Shown: positions 9,033 to 16,704 of the stretch, one piece after another | How positions within the stretch are numbered: position 1 is the stretch's first letter | Layout: every line of letters starts with the position of its first letter | NCBI RefSeq assembly: GCF_018070565.1 | Contig: NZ_JAGPXL010000001.1 | Coordinates: 372,001 to 436,000, forward strand | DNA length: 64,000 nt | Direction of reading: 5' to 3' | From: Streptomyces sp. B93 | Lineage (GTDB): Bacteria > Actinomycetota > Actinomycetes > Streptomycetales > Streptomycetaceae | Made by a program: the position numbers and the translations under genes | The notes under the pieces: model-generated | Databases searched by the model: none | Told to the model about the DNA's origin: nothing | Seen by the model: only the letters and a program-made list of their open reading frames with translations

Positions 9033-9389
9033 TCAGCTGAAGGAGTCGCCGCAGGCGCAGGAGCCCGTCGCGTTCGGGTTGTCGATCGTGAAGCCCTGCT
9101 TCTCGATCGTGTCCACGAAGTCGACGGTGGCGCCGCCCAGGTACGGGGCGCTCATCCGGTCCGTGACGACCTTGACGCCGCCGAAGTCCTTCTCCACGTC
9201 GCCGTCGAGGGAGCGCTCGTCGAAGAAGAGCTGGTAGCGCAGGCCGGAGCAGCCGCCGGGCTGGACGGCGACGCGCAGGGCGAGGTCGTCACGGCCTTCC
9301 TGGTCGAGCAGGGCCTTGACCTTGGACGCGGCGGCGTCGGTCAGGATGATGCCGTCGGTGACGGTGCTGGTCTCGTCCGATACGGACAT
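9033..9389 (-). CDS. erpA: Iron-sulfur cluster insertion protein ErpA (HesB/IscA family)
   Basis: 118-residue A-type Fe-S carrier of standard length. The three cluster-binding cysteines are present: one in GGCSGLRY and two in the C-terminal CACGDSF. It accepts Fe-S clusters from the scaffold and delivers them to apo-enzymes in the cytoplasm. ATG preceded by GGGAGAG. It is divergent from nadA, whose product is a 4Fe-4S enzyme, and the 309 bp between them hold two inverted repeats that could control both. Likely clients in this window are NadA and LipA; that link is inference. Confidence 0.95.
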   Translation of the reverse strand: MSVSDETSTVTDGIILTDAAASKVKALLDQEGRDDLALRVAVQPGGCSGLRYQLFFDERSLDGDVEKDFGGVKVVTDRMSAPYLGGATVDFVDTIEKQGFTIDNPNATGSCACGDSFS

Positions 9390-9540
9390 CTACATCTCTC
9401 CCGGGTTGTACGGAGACTGCTTGCCGACGGTTGCAACCGGCGGGGCCGCGGATTCATTCCGGGGCGTCTTTCTTCATGCTCGCACACGCGTGGTGGAGCG
9501 GAAAACGGCCCTTTCGGGAATGAACGGCCCTCCGTCGGGA

Positions 9541-9585
9541 TTCACGTCACATGGACGCTATGGCCCATCGTCAAACTGACGTGAA
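9541..9585. promoter_or_regulatory. Spaced inverted repeat between erpA and nadA
   Basis: TTCACGTCA (9541-9549) and TGACGTGAA (9577-9585) are exact complements of each other, 9 bp each, with 27 bp between and 36 bp centre to centre. They lie just before a TATGAT -10-like box at 9591-9596 that would serve nadA. The layout suggests two operator half-sites or two sites bound cooperatively. The regulator is unknown. Confidence 0.5.
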
Positions 9586-9590
9586 CCGGT

Positions 9591-9625
9591 TATGATAGAT
9601 AGCGTCAATTCGACGAGAAGTCGAA
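9591..9625 (+). promoter_or_regulatory. nadA promoter region with a second inverted repeat
   Basis: TATGAT at 9591-9596 is an excellent -10 candidate. Downstream, TTCGAC (9609-9614) and GTCGAA (9620-9625) form a 6 bp inverted repeat with a 5 bp spacer inside the expected leader of nadA, where a bound protein would block transcription. No convincing -35 hexamer was found at 17 or 18 bp. Confidence 0.45.
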
Positions 9626-9698
9626 ACGGTGTCCCGCTTGTCCCGCCGGGTCCGGATCTCCGGTCCCGGCGAGCCGCAGAACAGAAAGGGTGCGTGTC

Positions 9699-10883
9699 GT
9701 GACCACCGCCCAGACCCAGGAGCTCGACGTACAGCCGACGCCCCTCGCCCTGCTGCTTCTCGGCCGTGAGGCCGACCCGAGGAGCGAGCGCGGTGTCGAG
9801 TGTCCCGGTGACCTGCCCTCGCCGTCCGACCCCGACCTGGTCGAGCGCGCCCGCGCGGCGAAGGAGAAGCTCGGCGACAAGGTGTTCGTGCTCGGCCACC
9901 ACTACCAGCGCGACGAGGTCATCCAGTTCGCCGATGTCACGGGTGACTCCTTCAAGCTGGCCCGGGACGCGGCCGCGCGCCCGGAGGCGGAGTACATCGT
10001 CTTCTGCGGTGTGCACTTCATGGCCGAGTCCGCCGACATCCTCACCGGCGACGACCAGAAGGTCGTGCTGCCCGACCTCGCCGCGGGCTGCTCGATGGCC
10101 GACATGGCGACGGCCGAGCAGGTCGCCGAGTGCTGGGACGTGCTGACCGAGGCCGGGATAGCCGACGTCACCGTCCCCGTGTCGTACATGAACTCCTCCG
10201 CCGACATCAAGGCCTTCACCGGCAAGCACGGCGGCACCATCTGCACCTCGTCCAACGCCAAGCGCGCCCTGGACTGGGCCTTCGAGCAAGGCGAAAAGGT
10301 CCTCTTCCTGCCGGACCAGCACCTCGGCCGCAACACCGCCGTCCGCGACATGGGCATGTCCCTTGAGGACTGCGTCGTCTACAACCCGCACAAGCCGAAC
10401 GGCGGTCTGACCGCCGACGAGCTGCGCGCGGCCAGGATGATCCTGTGGCGCGGCCACTGCTCGGTGCACGGCCGCTTCAACCTCGACTCCGTCAACGACG
10501 TGCGCGAGCGCATCCCCGGCGTCAACGTCCTGGTGCACCCCGAGTGCAAGCACGAAGTCGTCGCCGCCGCGGACTACGTCGGGTCCACCGAGTACATCAT
10601 CAAGACGCTGGAGGCCGCCCCGGCGGGCTCCAAGTGGGCCATCGGCACCGAGCTGAACCTGGTCCGCCGCCTGGCGAACCGTTTCGCTCCCGAGGGCAAG
10701 GAGATCGTCTTCCTCGACAAGACGGTCTGCTTCTGCTCCACCATGAACCGCATCGACCTGCCCCACCTGGTCTGGGCCCTCGAATCGCTCGCCGACGGCA
10801 AGCTGGTCAACCGCATCGAGGTCGACCGGGAGACCGAGGCGTTCGCCAAGCTGGCGCTGGAGCGGATGCTGGCGCTGCCGTAG
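9699..10883 (+). CDS. nadA: Quinolinate synthase
   Basis: 394-residue NadA, the 4Fe-4S enzyme that condenses iminoaspartate with dihydroxyacetone phosphate to give quinolinate in de novo NAD synthesis. I start it at the GTG at 9699 because AGAAAGGG lies 8 nt upstream; a second in-frame GTG at 9690 is too close to that site. The long-form features are present: N-terminal LGHHYQRDEV, GVHFMAESADIL, AAGCSMADMA, the SSNA and HPECKHEV motifs, and GTELNLV. Cysteines that can hold the cluster occur in AAGCSM, HPECKH and TVCFCST. nadB and nadC are not in the adjacent sequence. A strong hairpin follows the stop. Confidence 0.96.
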   Translation: MTTAQTQELDVQPTPLALLLLGREADPRSERGVECPGDLPSPSDPDLVERARAAKEKLGDKVFVLGHHYQRDEVIQFADVTGDSFKLARDAAARPEAEYIVFCGVHFMAESADILTGDDQKVVLPDLAAGCSMADMATAEQVAECWDVLTEAGIADVTVPVSYMNSSADIKAFTGKHGGTICTSSNAKRALDWAFEQGEKVLFLPDQHLGRNTAVRDMGMSLEDCVVYNPHKPNGGLTADELRAARMILWRGHCSVHGRFNLDSVNDVRERIPGVNVLVHPECKHEVVAAADYVGSTEYIIKTLEAAPAGSKWAIGTELNLVRRLANRFAPEGKEIVFLDKTVCFCSTMNRIDLPHLVWALESLADGKLVNRIEVDRETEAFAKLALERMLALP

Positions 10884-10894
10884 CCGTACGAGGA

Positions 10895-10930
10895 AGAAGG
10901 GGCCGCACCCTGGCAGGTGCGGCCCCTTCT
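10895..10930 (+). terminator. nadA terminator
   Basis: 15 bp perfect stem (AGAAGGGGCCGCACC / GGTGCGGCCCCTTCT) with a 6 nt loop CTGGCA, 12 bp after the nadA stop codon. It insulates nadA from the mobile element and pseudogene that follow. Confidence 0.85.
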
Positions 10931-10943
10931 CGCTTGCCCACGG

Positions 10944-11199
10944 CTAGGGCCTGCCCGGCGGATCATGTCGCAGACGTGGGGTCTGGCACGCCCTCCCCCA
11001 AGCTCTTCGAGCAGGGGGGACCCCCAGCGGCGTTGTCGTCGGTTGCCGACTCCCCCACGCTCGACTGCGCTCGCGCGGGGGCGCCCCCATCGCGTCGACG
11101 CCCTCCTCCGCCTTGCAGCTGGACGCACCAGACCCCACTCACCTGTGCTGACGAGTGGCCGCAGGTTTCCTGCGACCTGATCCGCCGGACAGCCCCTAG
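10944..11199. mobile_element. MITE-like element with CTAG target duplication
   Basis: A 256 bp non-coding unit bounded by direct CTAG repeats (10944-10947 and 11196-11199). Its ends are terminal inverted repeats: left GGCCTGCCCGGCGGATCA and right (complement) GGGCTGTCCGGCGGATCA, continuing to GTCGCAG with 23 of 26 positions matching, then a further inner match of GTGGGGTCTGG at 10975-10985 and its complement near 11130-11140. The interior contains two C-rich/G-rich hairpin blocks (about 10991-11027 and 11050-11088). There is no transposase, so it must have been moved in trans. The YTAR-type 4 bp target is what I would expect for the IS5 group; that family link is from memory. Confidence 0.8.
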
Positions 11200-11743
11200 A
11201 CCTGCGCGGGCTCCGGCTCCGCCGCCACCGGCGGCTGGGCGATGAAGCCGCCCTCGCCGGTGACGCCCATCGCCATCGGCAGCAGGGCGAAGATCGTCGC
11301 CAGGGCCGTCATCAGGATCGGGCGCAGCCGGTGGCGGCCACCGTCGATGACCGCCTCGATGACACCGTGGCCCCGGGCGCGGTACTGGTTGATCAGGTCG
11401 ATCAGCACGATCGCGTTGGATGGTTCTCGATGGGTTCGACGACCTGCTTCTCGACCACATCGGGCGACGCTCCCTGGTACGGCGCGATCACCGAGACCAT
11501 GGGCAGTTCGACGGTGGGCAGCAGCTGCTGCTTCAGCTGCGGTATCGCGATCGCGCCGAACGCGAGCGCGATGATCGACATCAGCCCTATGAGGGCCCGT
11601 TGGGCCAGGCTGAACCTGGACAGCCAGGACAGTGGGTTACGCGTCTCTCTTCTGTGGCCTGAGCGGAGGGAGGGGCGCATGGGAGCGTCCGTTCCTACAC
11701 CCTGGGCCATCGGCGAGAGCCGCTTCGTAGCCTCTGGGTCCAT
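11196..11743 (-). pseudogene. Remnant of an RND-family efflux transporter gene
   Basis: Only the two ends of a roughly 1000-residue RND permease remain. The first part (SLAQRALIGLMSII, PQLKQQLLPTVELP, YQGASPDVVEKQVVEPIEN) is the classical N-terminus with the first membrane helix. At 11417-11423 the sequence jumps, with a change of frame, to NAIVLIDLINQYRARGHGVIEAV ... RLRPILMTALATIFALLPM, which is the region just before the last membrane helices. The final helix is also missing: GEGGFIAQP runs into PVAAEPEPAQV and a stop. The stop codon TAG is part of the CTAG repeat that bounds the MITE. Such a product cannot transport. It lies next to a two-component system that may once have controlled it. 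Confidence 0.85.
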
Positions 11744-11787
11744 TTCTTGTGCGCCGCCTACTCCGGGCGCGGTACGGCCGCCGGAGG

Positions 11788-12471
11788 TCAGTCCACCCTC
11801 GGACGTACCAGCCCCGACTCGTAGGCGATCACCACCAGCTGGGCCCGGTCGCGGGCGCCCAGCTTGGCCATGGCGCGGTTGACGTGCGTCTTCACCGTGA
11901 GCGGGCTGACCTCCAGGCGCTCGGCGATCTCGTCGTTGGAGTGGCCGCCCGCGACCTGCACCAGCACCTCCCGCTCCCGCACGGTCAGCGCGTCCAGCCG
12001 CTCGGCGCGGGCCGGGTCCCGGCCGTCGTCGGCGCCGTCGCCCTGCGCCAGGAACCGGGCGATCAGCCCCTTGGTGGCCGCCGGGGACAGCAGCGCCTCA
12101 CCGCCCGCCGCGACCCGGATCGCGCTCAGCAGCTCCTCCGGCTCGGACCCCTTGCCGAGGAACCCGGAGGCGCCCGCGCGCAGCGACTGCACCACGTAGT
12201 CGTCGACCTCGAAGGTGGTCAGTATGACCACCCTGACCTCGGCCAGGGCGGGGTCGGCGCTGATCAGGCGGGTGGCGGCGAGACCGTCGGTGCCGGGCAT
12301 CCGGATGTCCATCAGGACGACGTCGGCGCGCCGCTCCTTCGCCAGCCGCACCGCCTCCGCGCCGTCCGACGCCTCGCCGACCACCTCCATGTCGGGTTCG
12401 GAGTCGACCAGCACCCGGAACGCGCTGCGCAGCAGGGCCTGGTCGTCGGCGAGCAGGACACGGATCGTCAT
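11788..12471 (-). CDS. NarL/LuxR-family response regulator
   Basis: 227 residues: a receiver domain (residues 1-120) with the acidic pocket D9-D10, phospho-acceptor D55 in VLMDIRMPG, T84 region ILTTF and the lysine in FLGKGSEPEEL, then a LuxR-type helix-turn-helix at about 160-220 (LTVREREVLVQVAGGHSNDEIAERL). It is the output partner of the histidine kinase encoded directly upstream; the ATG overlaps the kinase stop codon as ATGA. Its target genes are unknown. The adjacent efflux pseudogene suggests export of a toxic compound as a former target, which is inference. Confidence 0.93.
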   Translation of the reverse strand: MTIRVLLADDQALLRSAFRVLVDSEPDMEVVGEASDGAEAVRLAKERRADVVLMDIRMPGTDGLAATRLISADPALAEVRVVILTTFEVDDYVVQSLRAGASGFLGKGSEPEELLSAIRVAAGGEALLSPAATKGLIARFLAQGDGADDGRDPARAERLDALTVREREVLVQVAGGHSNDEIAERLEVSPLTVKTHVNRAMAKLGARDRAQLVVIAYESGLVRPRVD

Positions 12472-13712
12472 ACGGGGTCCTTCTCGGTGGCGGTGGGTGC
12501 GGTGGCCCGGGGGCCCGCCTTGACGGGCAGGATCGCATGGACGCGGAAGCCGCCCCCGTAGCGGGGGCCGGTGGTGAGGGTGCCGCGCAGCGCGCCGACC
12601 CGCTCCCGCATGCCGAGCAGGCCGTGACCGCCCCCGGCGGTCGGCAGCTCGCCCTCGCCGGTGCCGTCGTCGAGGACGGTGATCTCCACGTTCGGCCCCA
12701 CCCTGACGACGCTCACCTCGGCCTTGGCGTCGGGACCGGCGTGCTTCCGCACATTGGTGAGGGCTTCCTGGATGACCCGGTAGGCGGCGAGGTCGACGGC
12801 GGCGGGCAACTCGGTGCCGTGGTCGGCGCGGGCCACCTCCACCCGGAGCCCGGCGCTGCGGAAGGTGCCGGCGAGTTCGTCGAGACGGGCGAGGCCGGGC
12901 GCGGGCTCGGTCGGCGCCTCCGGGTCGCCGGACTGCCGCAGCAGCCCGACGGTGGCCCGCAGCTCGTTCAGCGCCGAGCGGCTGGCCTCCCGTACGTGTG
13001 CCAGGGCCTCCTTGGCCTGGTCGGGCCGTCTGTCCATGACATGGGCGGCGACCCCGGCCTGCACATTGACCAGGGCGATGTGGTGGGCGACCACGTCGTG
13101 CAGGTCGCGGGCGATGCGCAGCCGCTCCTCGGCGACCCGGCGGCGGGCCTCCTCCTCCCGGGTGCGCTCGGCCTTCTCGGCGCGCTCCCGGATGGCCTGC
13201 ACGAAGTCCCGGCGGCTGCGCACGGCGTCCCCGCCCGCCGCCGCCATGCCGGTCCAGGCGAAGATCGCCAGGTTCTCCTGCGCGTACCAGGGCAGCGGCC
13301 CGGCGAGCATCGCCGCGCCGGTCAGCACGGTCATGGTGAGCAGGCCGATGCGCCAGGTGGTGGGGCGGTCGGTGCTGGCGGCGACGGTGTAGAGGGCGAT
13401 GACGGCGGACATCGCGACGGGGGCGCGCGGGTCGCCGGTGACGGACTCGACGAGGGAGACGGTGCCGGTGAGGGCGAGGACGGTCTTGGGGACGCGGCGC
13501 CTGAGCACCAGCGCGGCGGCGCCAAACGCCATGAGCACCAGGCTGAACGGGTCCGGGGTGCGCAGCCCCCAGGTGACGCCGTCCTCACCGCGCGGGTCCA
13601 CGAACGACCCGGCGACCATGCAGACCAGCACGCCCGCCGCCAGCGCGGCGTCGAGCGCCAGCGGGTGGGACGTCAGCCAGTGCCGGGCGCGCTCTACGGT
13701 GGGGGTGCTCAC
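12468..13712 (-). CDS. Sensor histidine kinase (HisKA_3 type)
   Basis: 414-residue NarL-partner kinase. Residues about 15-160 contain four to six hydrophobic helices with very short loops, so sensing is probably within the membrane. The dimerisation/phosphotransfer domain carries the phospho-accepting H205 in RDLHDVVAHH, and the ATPase domain has the N box VIQEALTNVRKHA and the G boxes LDDGTGE and GGGHGLLGMRERV. GTG start; a TACCGT box lies 8 nt upstream, so the message may be leaderless. Translationally coupled to the response regulator. The stimulus cannot be deduced. Confidence 0.93.
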   Translation of the reverse strand: MSTPTVERARHWLTSHPLALDAALAAGVLVCMVAGSFVDPRGEDGVTWGLRTPDPFSLVLMAFGAAALVLRRRVPKTVLALTGTVSLVESVTGDPRAPVAMSAVIALYTVAASTDRPTTWRIGLLTMTVLTGAAMLAGPLPWYAQENLAIFAWTGMAAAGGDAVRSRRDFVQAIRERAEKAERTREEEARRRVAEERLRIARDLHDVVAHHIALVNVQAGVAAHVMDRRPDQAKEALAHVREASRSALNELRATVGLLRQSGDPEAPTEPAPGLARLDELAGTFRSAGLRVEVARADHGTELPAAVDLAAYRVIQEALTNVRKHAGPDAKAEVSVVRVGPNVEITVLDDGTGEGELPTAGGGHGLLGMRERVGALRGTLTTGPRYGGGFRVHAILPVKAGPRATAPTATEKDPV

Positions 13713-13767
13713 GCCTGCTTACGGTACGGCGTCCGCACAGGGCTTGGCACCGGGCGTGACGGGTGCC

Positions 13768-14049
13768 TCACACGCCCGGGATCAGCCCGTCGTCGCTGAG
13801 CATCTCCCGGACGTCCTCCAGGGTCGCGTCGGGTGACGGGAGGATCAGCTCCGAGGGTTCCAGGGCGTCGTCGGGGAGGGGGGTGCCCATGCGGCGCACC
13901 GCGTCCAGGAGGGCGCCCAGGGTGCGGCGGAAGCCCTCCTCGTCGCCGCTCTCCATCTCGGCGAGCAGCTCGTCGTCGAGCTTGTTCAGCTCGGTGAAGT
14001 GGCTGTCGGCCAGCTTCACCTGCCCCTCCCCCATGATCCGTACGATCAC
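13768..14049 (-). CDS. pspAA: PspA-associated protein PspAA
   Basis: 93-residue protein that matches the PspAA family: N-terminal MIVRIMGEGQVKL, an acidic middle segment (KLDDELLAEMESGDEEGF) and the C-terminal motif SELILPSPDATLEDVREML with DDGLIPG at the end. It follows pspA by 21 bp on the same strand and so is cotranscribed. The family is thought to modulate PspA at the membrane; the mechanism is not established. Its usual partner family PspAB is encoded separately at 52641 in this window. Confidence 0.9.
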   Translation of the reverse strand: MIVRIMGEGQVKLADSHFTELNKLDDELLAEMESGDEEGFRRTLGALLDAVRRMGTPLPDDALEPSELILPSPDATLEDVREMLSDDGLIPGV

Positions 14050-14070
14050 GACGCCCTCCTCGGCGTGGGC

Positions 14071-14886
14071 CTACTGCTTGTCGAAGCGCGGGCTGTCCTG
14101 CGGCTGCTGCTGGGGCTGCGACTGGGCCTGGGACTGCGACTGGCCCGTGCCGCCCTCGATGGCCTGCTGGCCACCGGTGGTGCCTCCGGCCAGCTCCGCC
14201 TTCATGCGCTGGAGCTCCAGCTCTACATCCGTACCACCGGAGAGCCGGTCCAGCTCGGCCTGGATGTCGTCCTTGGCCATACCCGACTGGTCGTCGAGGG
14301 CGCCGGAGGCGAGCAGTTCGTCGATCGCGCCGGCCCGGGCCTGGAGCTGGGCCGTCTTGTCCTCGGCGCGCTGGATCGCCAGCCCGACGTCGCCCATCTC
14401 CTCGGAGATGCCGGAGAAGGCCTCCCCGATCCGGGTCTGCGCCTGCGCCGCGGTGTAGGTGGCCTTGATGGTCTCCTTCTTCGTACGGAAGGCGTCGACC
14501 TTGGCCTGGAGCCGCTGGGCTGCCAGGGTGAGCTTCTCCTCCTCGCCCTGGAGCGTGGCGTGCTGCGTCTCGAGGTCGGTCACCTGCTGCTGGAGCGCGG
14601 CCCGCCGGGACAGCGCCTCCCGGGCCAGGTCCTCCCGGCCCAGGGCGAGCGCCTTGCGGCCCTGGTCCTCCAGCTTGGAGGACTGCTGCTGCAACTGGTT
14701 CAGCTGGAGCTCCAGGCGCTTGCGGGAGGTGGCCACGTCGGCTACGCCGCGGCGCACCTTCTGGAGCAGCTCAAGCTGCTTCTGGTACGAGTAATCGAGG
14801 GTTTCGCGCGGGTCCTCGGCCCGGTCAAGGGCCTTGTTCGCCTTCGCGCGGAAGATCATCCCCATACGCTTCATGACACCGCTCAT
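14071..14886 (-). CDS. pspA: Phage shock protein A (PspA/IM30 family)
   Basis: 271 residues, almost entirely long coiled-coil helix as in PspA/Vipp1, which form ESCRT-III-like polymers on damaged cytoplasmic membrane. The N-terminal amphipathic start MSGVMKRMGMIFRAKANKALD and the DPRETLDYSYQKQLELLQKV segment are diagnostic. I start at the ATG at 14886, because the longer in-frame extension is unlike the family. The C-terminal 40 residues are Gln/Gly-rich (QQAIEGGTGQSQSQAQSQPQQQ), an accessory tail seen in actinomycete versions. First gene of a pspA-pspAA unit; the 305 bp upstream are shared with the divergent DUF3043 gene. Confidence 0.95.
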   Translation of the reverse strand: MSGVMKRMGMIFRAKANKALDRAEDPRETLDYSYQKQLELLQKVRRGVADVATSRKRLELQLNQLQQQSSKLEDQGRKALALGREDLAREALSRRAALQQQVTDLETQHATLQGEEEKLTLAAQRLQAKVDAFRTKKETIKATYTAAQAQTRIGEAFSGISEEMGDVGLAIQRAEDKTAQLQARAGAIDELLASGALDDQSGMAKDDIQAELDRLSGGTDVELELQRMKAELAGGTTGGQQAIEGGTGQSQSQAQSQPQQQPQDSPRFDKQ

Positions 14887-15191
14887 GGGCTTCGCGCGCC
14901 CCCTTCTGACGGACTCCAGCTCCAGCTCTGCGACAGAACCCACAGTACGGGCCCTGCATCCATTGACGCACTGTTCGGGGACGGATGCGCTCATCCCCAA
15001 GGACGACTGCCGACGGCACCGCTCCGGCGTGAGGAGTAGGTGACACCCGGGTGGAGACCCGGTGTCCCGGGAGGCCTCCCGGGCGAACCGTCCGCTGCGT
15101 CCCCTCTGTCCCCCTACAGACGACTGGTGTTGCCGGATCGTTCCCCGCGGGGCTGGGGTCCATGCCCCCGTACCCCGTACCCTTGGGTTTT
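14887..15191. other. Divergent intergenic region between pspA and the DUF3043 gene
   Basis: 305 bp without a gene. It contains a near-perfect hairpin (GACACCCGGGT ... ACCCGGTGTC, 15042-15066) immediately followed by an 18 bp perfect palindrome CCCGGGAGGCCTCCCGGG (15066-15083). A TACCCT box at 15178-15183 lies 8 nt before the GTG of the rightward gene. No clear promoter for pspA was identified by eye. Confidence 0.5.
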
Positions 15192-15791
15192 GTGTTCCGT
15201 AGCCGTGCCAAGGAAGAGAAGGCCCCGGCCGCCGACAAGGCGCTGGTGACCGACTCCAGTGAGACCCGTGACCCGCAGGCCCCCAAGGGCCGCCCGACCC
15301 CCAAGCGCAGCGTGGCCCAGGCCCAGCGCCGCAGCGTCGCCAATACGCCGATGACGCGCAAGGACGCCGCCAAGCGCTCGCGCCAGGAGCGGCGTGCCGC
15401 GCTGGACCGGCAGCGCCAGGCGCTGGCCAGCGGTGACGAGCGCTATCTCCCGGCGCGGGACAAGGGGCCGGTGCGCCGGTTCGCCCGTGACTTCATCGAC
15501 TCGCGGTTCAACATCGCCGAGTTCTTCCTGCCGATGGCCGTGGTCATCCTGATCCTGAGCATGGTCCGGGTCCCGGCGCTCCAGAACGCCGCGCTGCTGC
15601 TGTGGCTGTTCGTGATCGTGCTGATCGTGGTCGACTCGGCGTGGAGCGGCTTCCGTCTGAAGAAGCGGCTGAACGAGCGCTTCCCCGACGAGAGCAAGCG
15701 CGGCGCGGTCGCCTACGCGCTGATGCGGTCCCTCCAGATGCGCCGTCTCCGGCTGCCGAAGCCGCAGGTCAAGCGCGGGGAGCGGCCCTGA
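15192..15791 (+). CDS. DUF3043 membrane protein
   Basis: 199 residues from the GTG at 15192. The N-terminal 100 residues are very basic and hydrophilic (RSRAKEEKAPAADK, PKRSVAQAQRRS, TRKDAAKRSRQERRAALDRQRQALASGDERYLPARDKGPVRRFARDFIDSR), followed by two membrane helices (about 120-135 and 140-157) and a basic tail (SGFRLKKRLNERFPDESKRG). This is the actinobacteria-restricted DUF3043 architecture; the highly basic, cytoplasmic N-terminus could contact nucleic acid or ribosomes, which is speculation. The methyltransferase gene downstream overlaps its stop codon, so the two are probably cotranscribed. Confidence 0.88.
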   Translation: MFRSRAKEEKAPAADKALVTDSSETRDPQAPKGRPTPKRSVAQAQRRSVANTPMTRKDAAKRSRQERRAALDRQRQALASGDERYLPARDKGPVRRFARDFIDSRFNIAEFFLPMAVVILILSMVRVPALQNAALLLWLFVIVLIVVDSAWSGFRLKKRLNERFPDESKRGAVAYALMRSLQMRRLRLPKPQVKRGERP

Positions 15792-16618
15792 GCACGACGC
15801 CGTTCTCCCAGGGCGCGGCGGGCGCCCGGCTGAGCGAGCCGGACGGTCTGTGTGACGTCGTACGGCAGGAGCTGGTGGCCCGGCAGCTGGAGGAGCAGAT
15901 AGCCGGGCGGTTCCCGGTCGGGCAGCGGCTGCGGGTGCTCGACGTGGGGATGGGCCGGGGCGCGCAGGCGCTGCGGCTGGCCCGGGCCGGGCACCAGGTG
16001 ACCGGTCTCGAACAGGACACGCGGACGGTCTCGGCCGCGCGGTCGGCGCTGCGCGGGGAGCCGGAGGGCATCCGGGAGCGGGTGCGGATCATCGAGGGCG
16101 ACGGCCGGGACACCGGTGTCCACTTCCTCCCGGGCAGCTTCGACGTGGTGCTCTGCCACGGTGTGCTGATGTACGTCCAGGAGCCCGACCCGCTGCTGGC
16201 GGGGCTGGCGCGGGTGCTCGCGCCGGGCGGGCTGCTGTCGCTGCTGGTGTGCAACGGCGACGCGCTGGCGATGCGGCCGGGGCTCGCCGGGGACTGGGCG
16301 GGCGCGCTGGCCGCCTTCGGTTCCACCGCGTACCTCCCGCACTCCCGGGCCGGCTCCGACGCGGGGGGCCCGGCCCGTCCGGACCGGGCCGCGCGGGCGG
16401 ACCGGCTGGCGTCCCTGACCGCGACCCTCGCGGGGATCGGGGCGCCGCTGTACGCCTGGTACGGCGTGCGGGTCTTCACGGACACCGTGGCGGACGGCGC
16501 GAAGGCGCCCGGGCCCGAGGAGCTGGAGCAGTTGCTCGCGGCCGAGGAGCGGGCCGGGCGGACGGATCCCTACCGGCGGGTGGCGGCACTGCTGCACCTG
16601 TGCGGCGTACGGGGCTGA
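15788..16618 (+). CDS. Class I SAM-dependent methyltransferase (probable CTG start)
   Basis: 276 residues. Motif I VLDVGMGRGAQALRLA, motif II ESVTGLEQD-like (HQVTGLEQDTRTV), and motif IV FDVVLCHGVLMYVQEP are clear, with the post-I GDGRDTG. Domain type is Methyltransf_11/25; substrate unknown. No ATG or GTG gives a complete N-terminus without running deep into the upstream gene, whereas CTG at 15788 has GGGGAG 5 nt upstream and overlaps the preceding stop as CTGA, giving LSTTPFSQGAAGARLSEP. I therefore propose a rare CTG start with translational coupling. Ends 86 bp before the protease gene. Confidence 0.83.
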   Translation: MSTTPFSQGAAGARLSEPDGLCDVVRQELVARQLEEQIAGRFPVGQRLRVLDVGMGRGAQALRLARAGHQVTGLEQDTRTVSAARSALRGEPEGIRERVRIIEGDGRDTGVHFLPGSFDVVLCHGVLMYVQEPDPLLAGLARVLAPGGLLSLLVCNGDALAMRPGLAGDWAGALAAFGSTAYLPHSRAGSDAGGPARPDRAARADRLASLTATLAGIGAPLYAWYGVRVFTDTVADGAKAPGPEELEQLLAAEERAGRTDPYRRVAALLHLCGVRG

Positions 16619-16704
16619 GCCGGTACGGCGGCCCCGTGCCGCGGCGCCGCTCGTTCGGGCGAGCCGGACGGGCCGGGAGACCGCCGTGAACCGAGACTCG
16701 GGAC

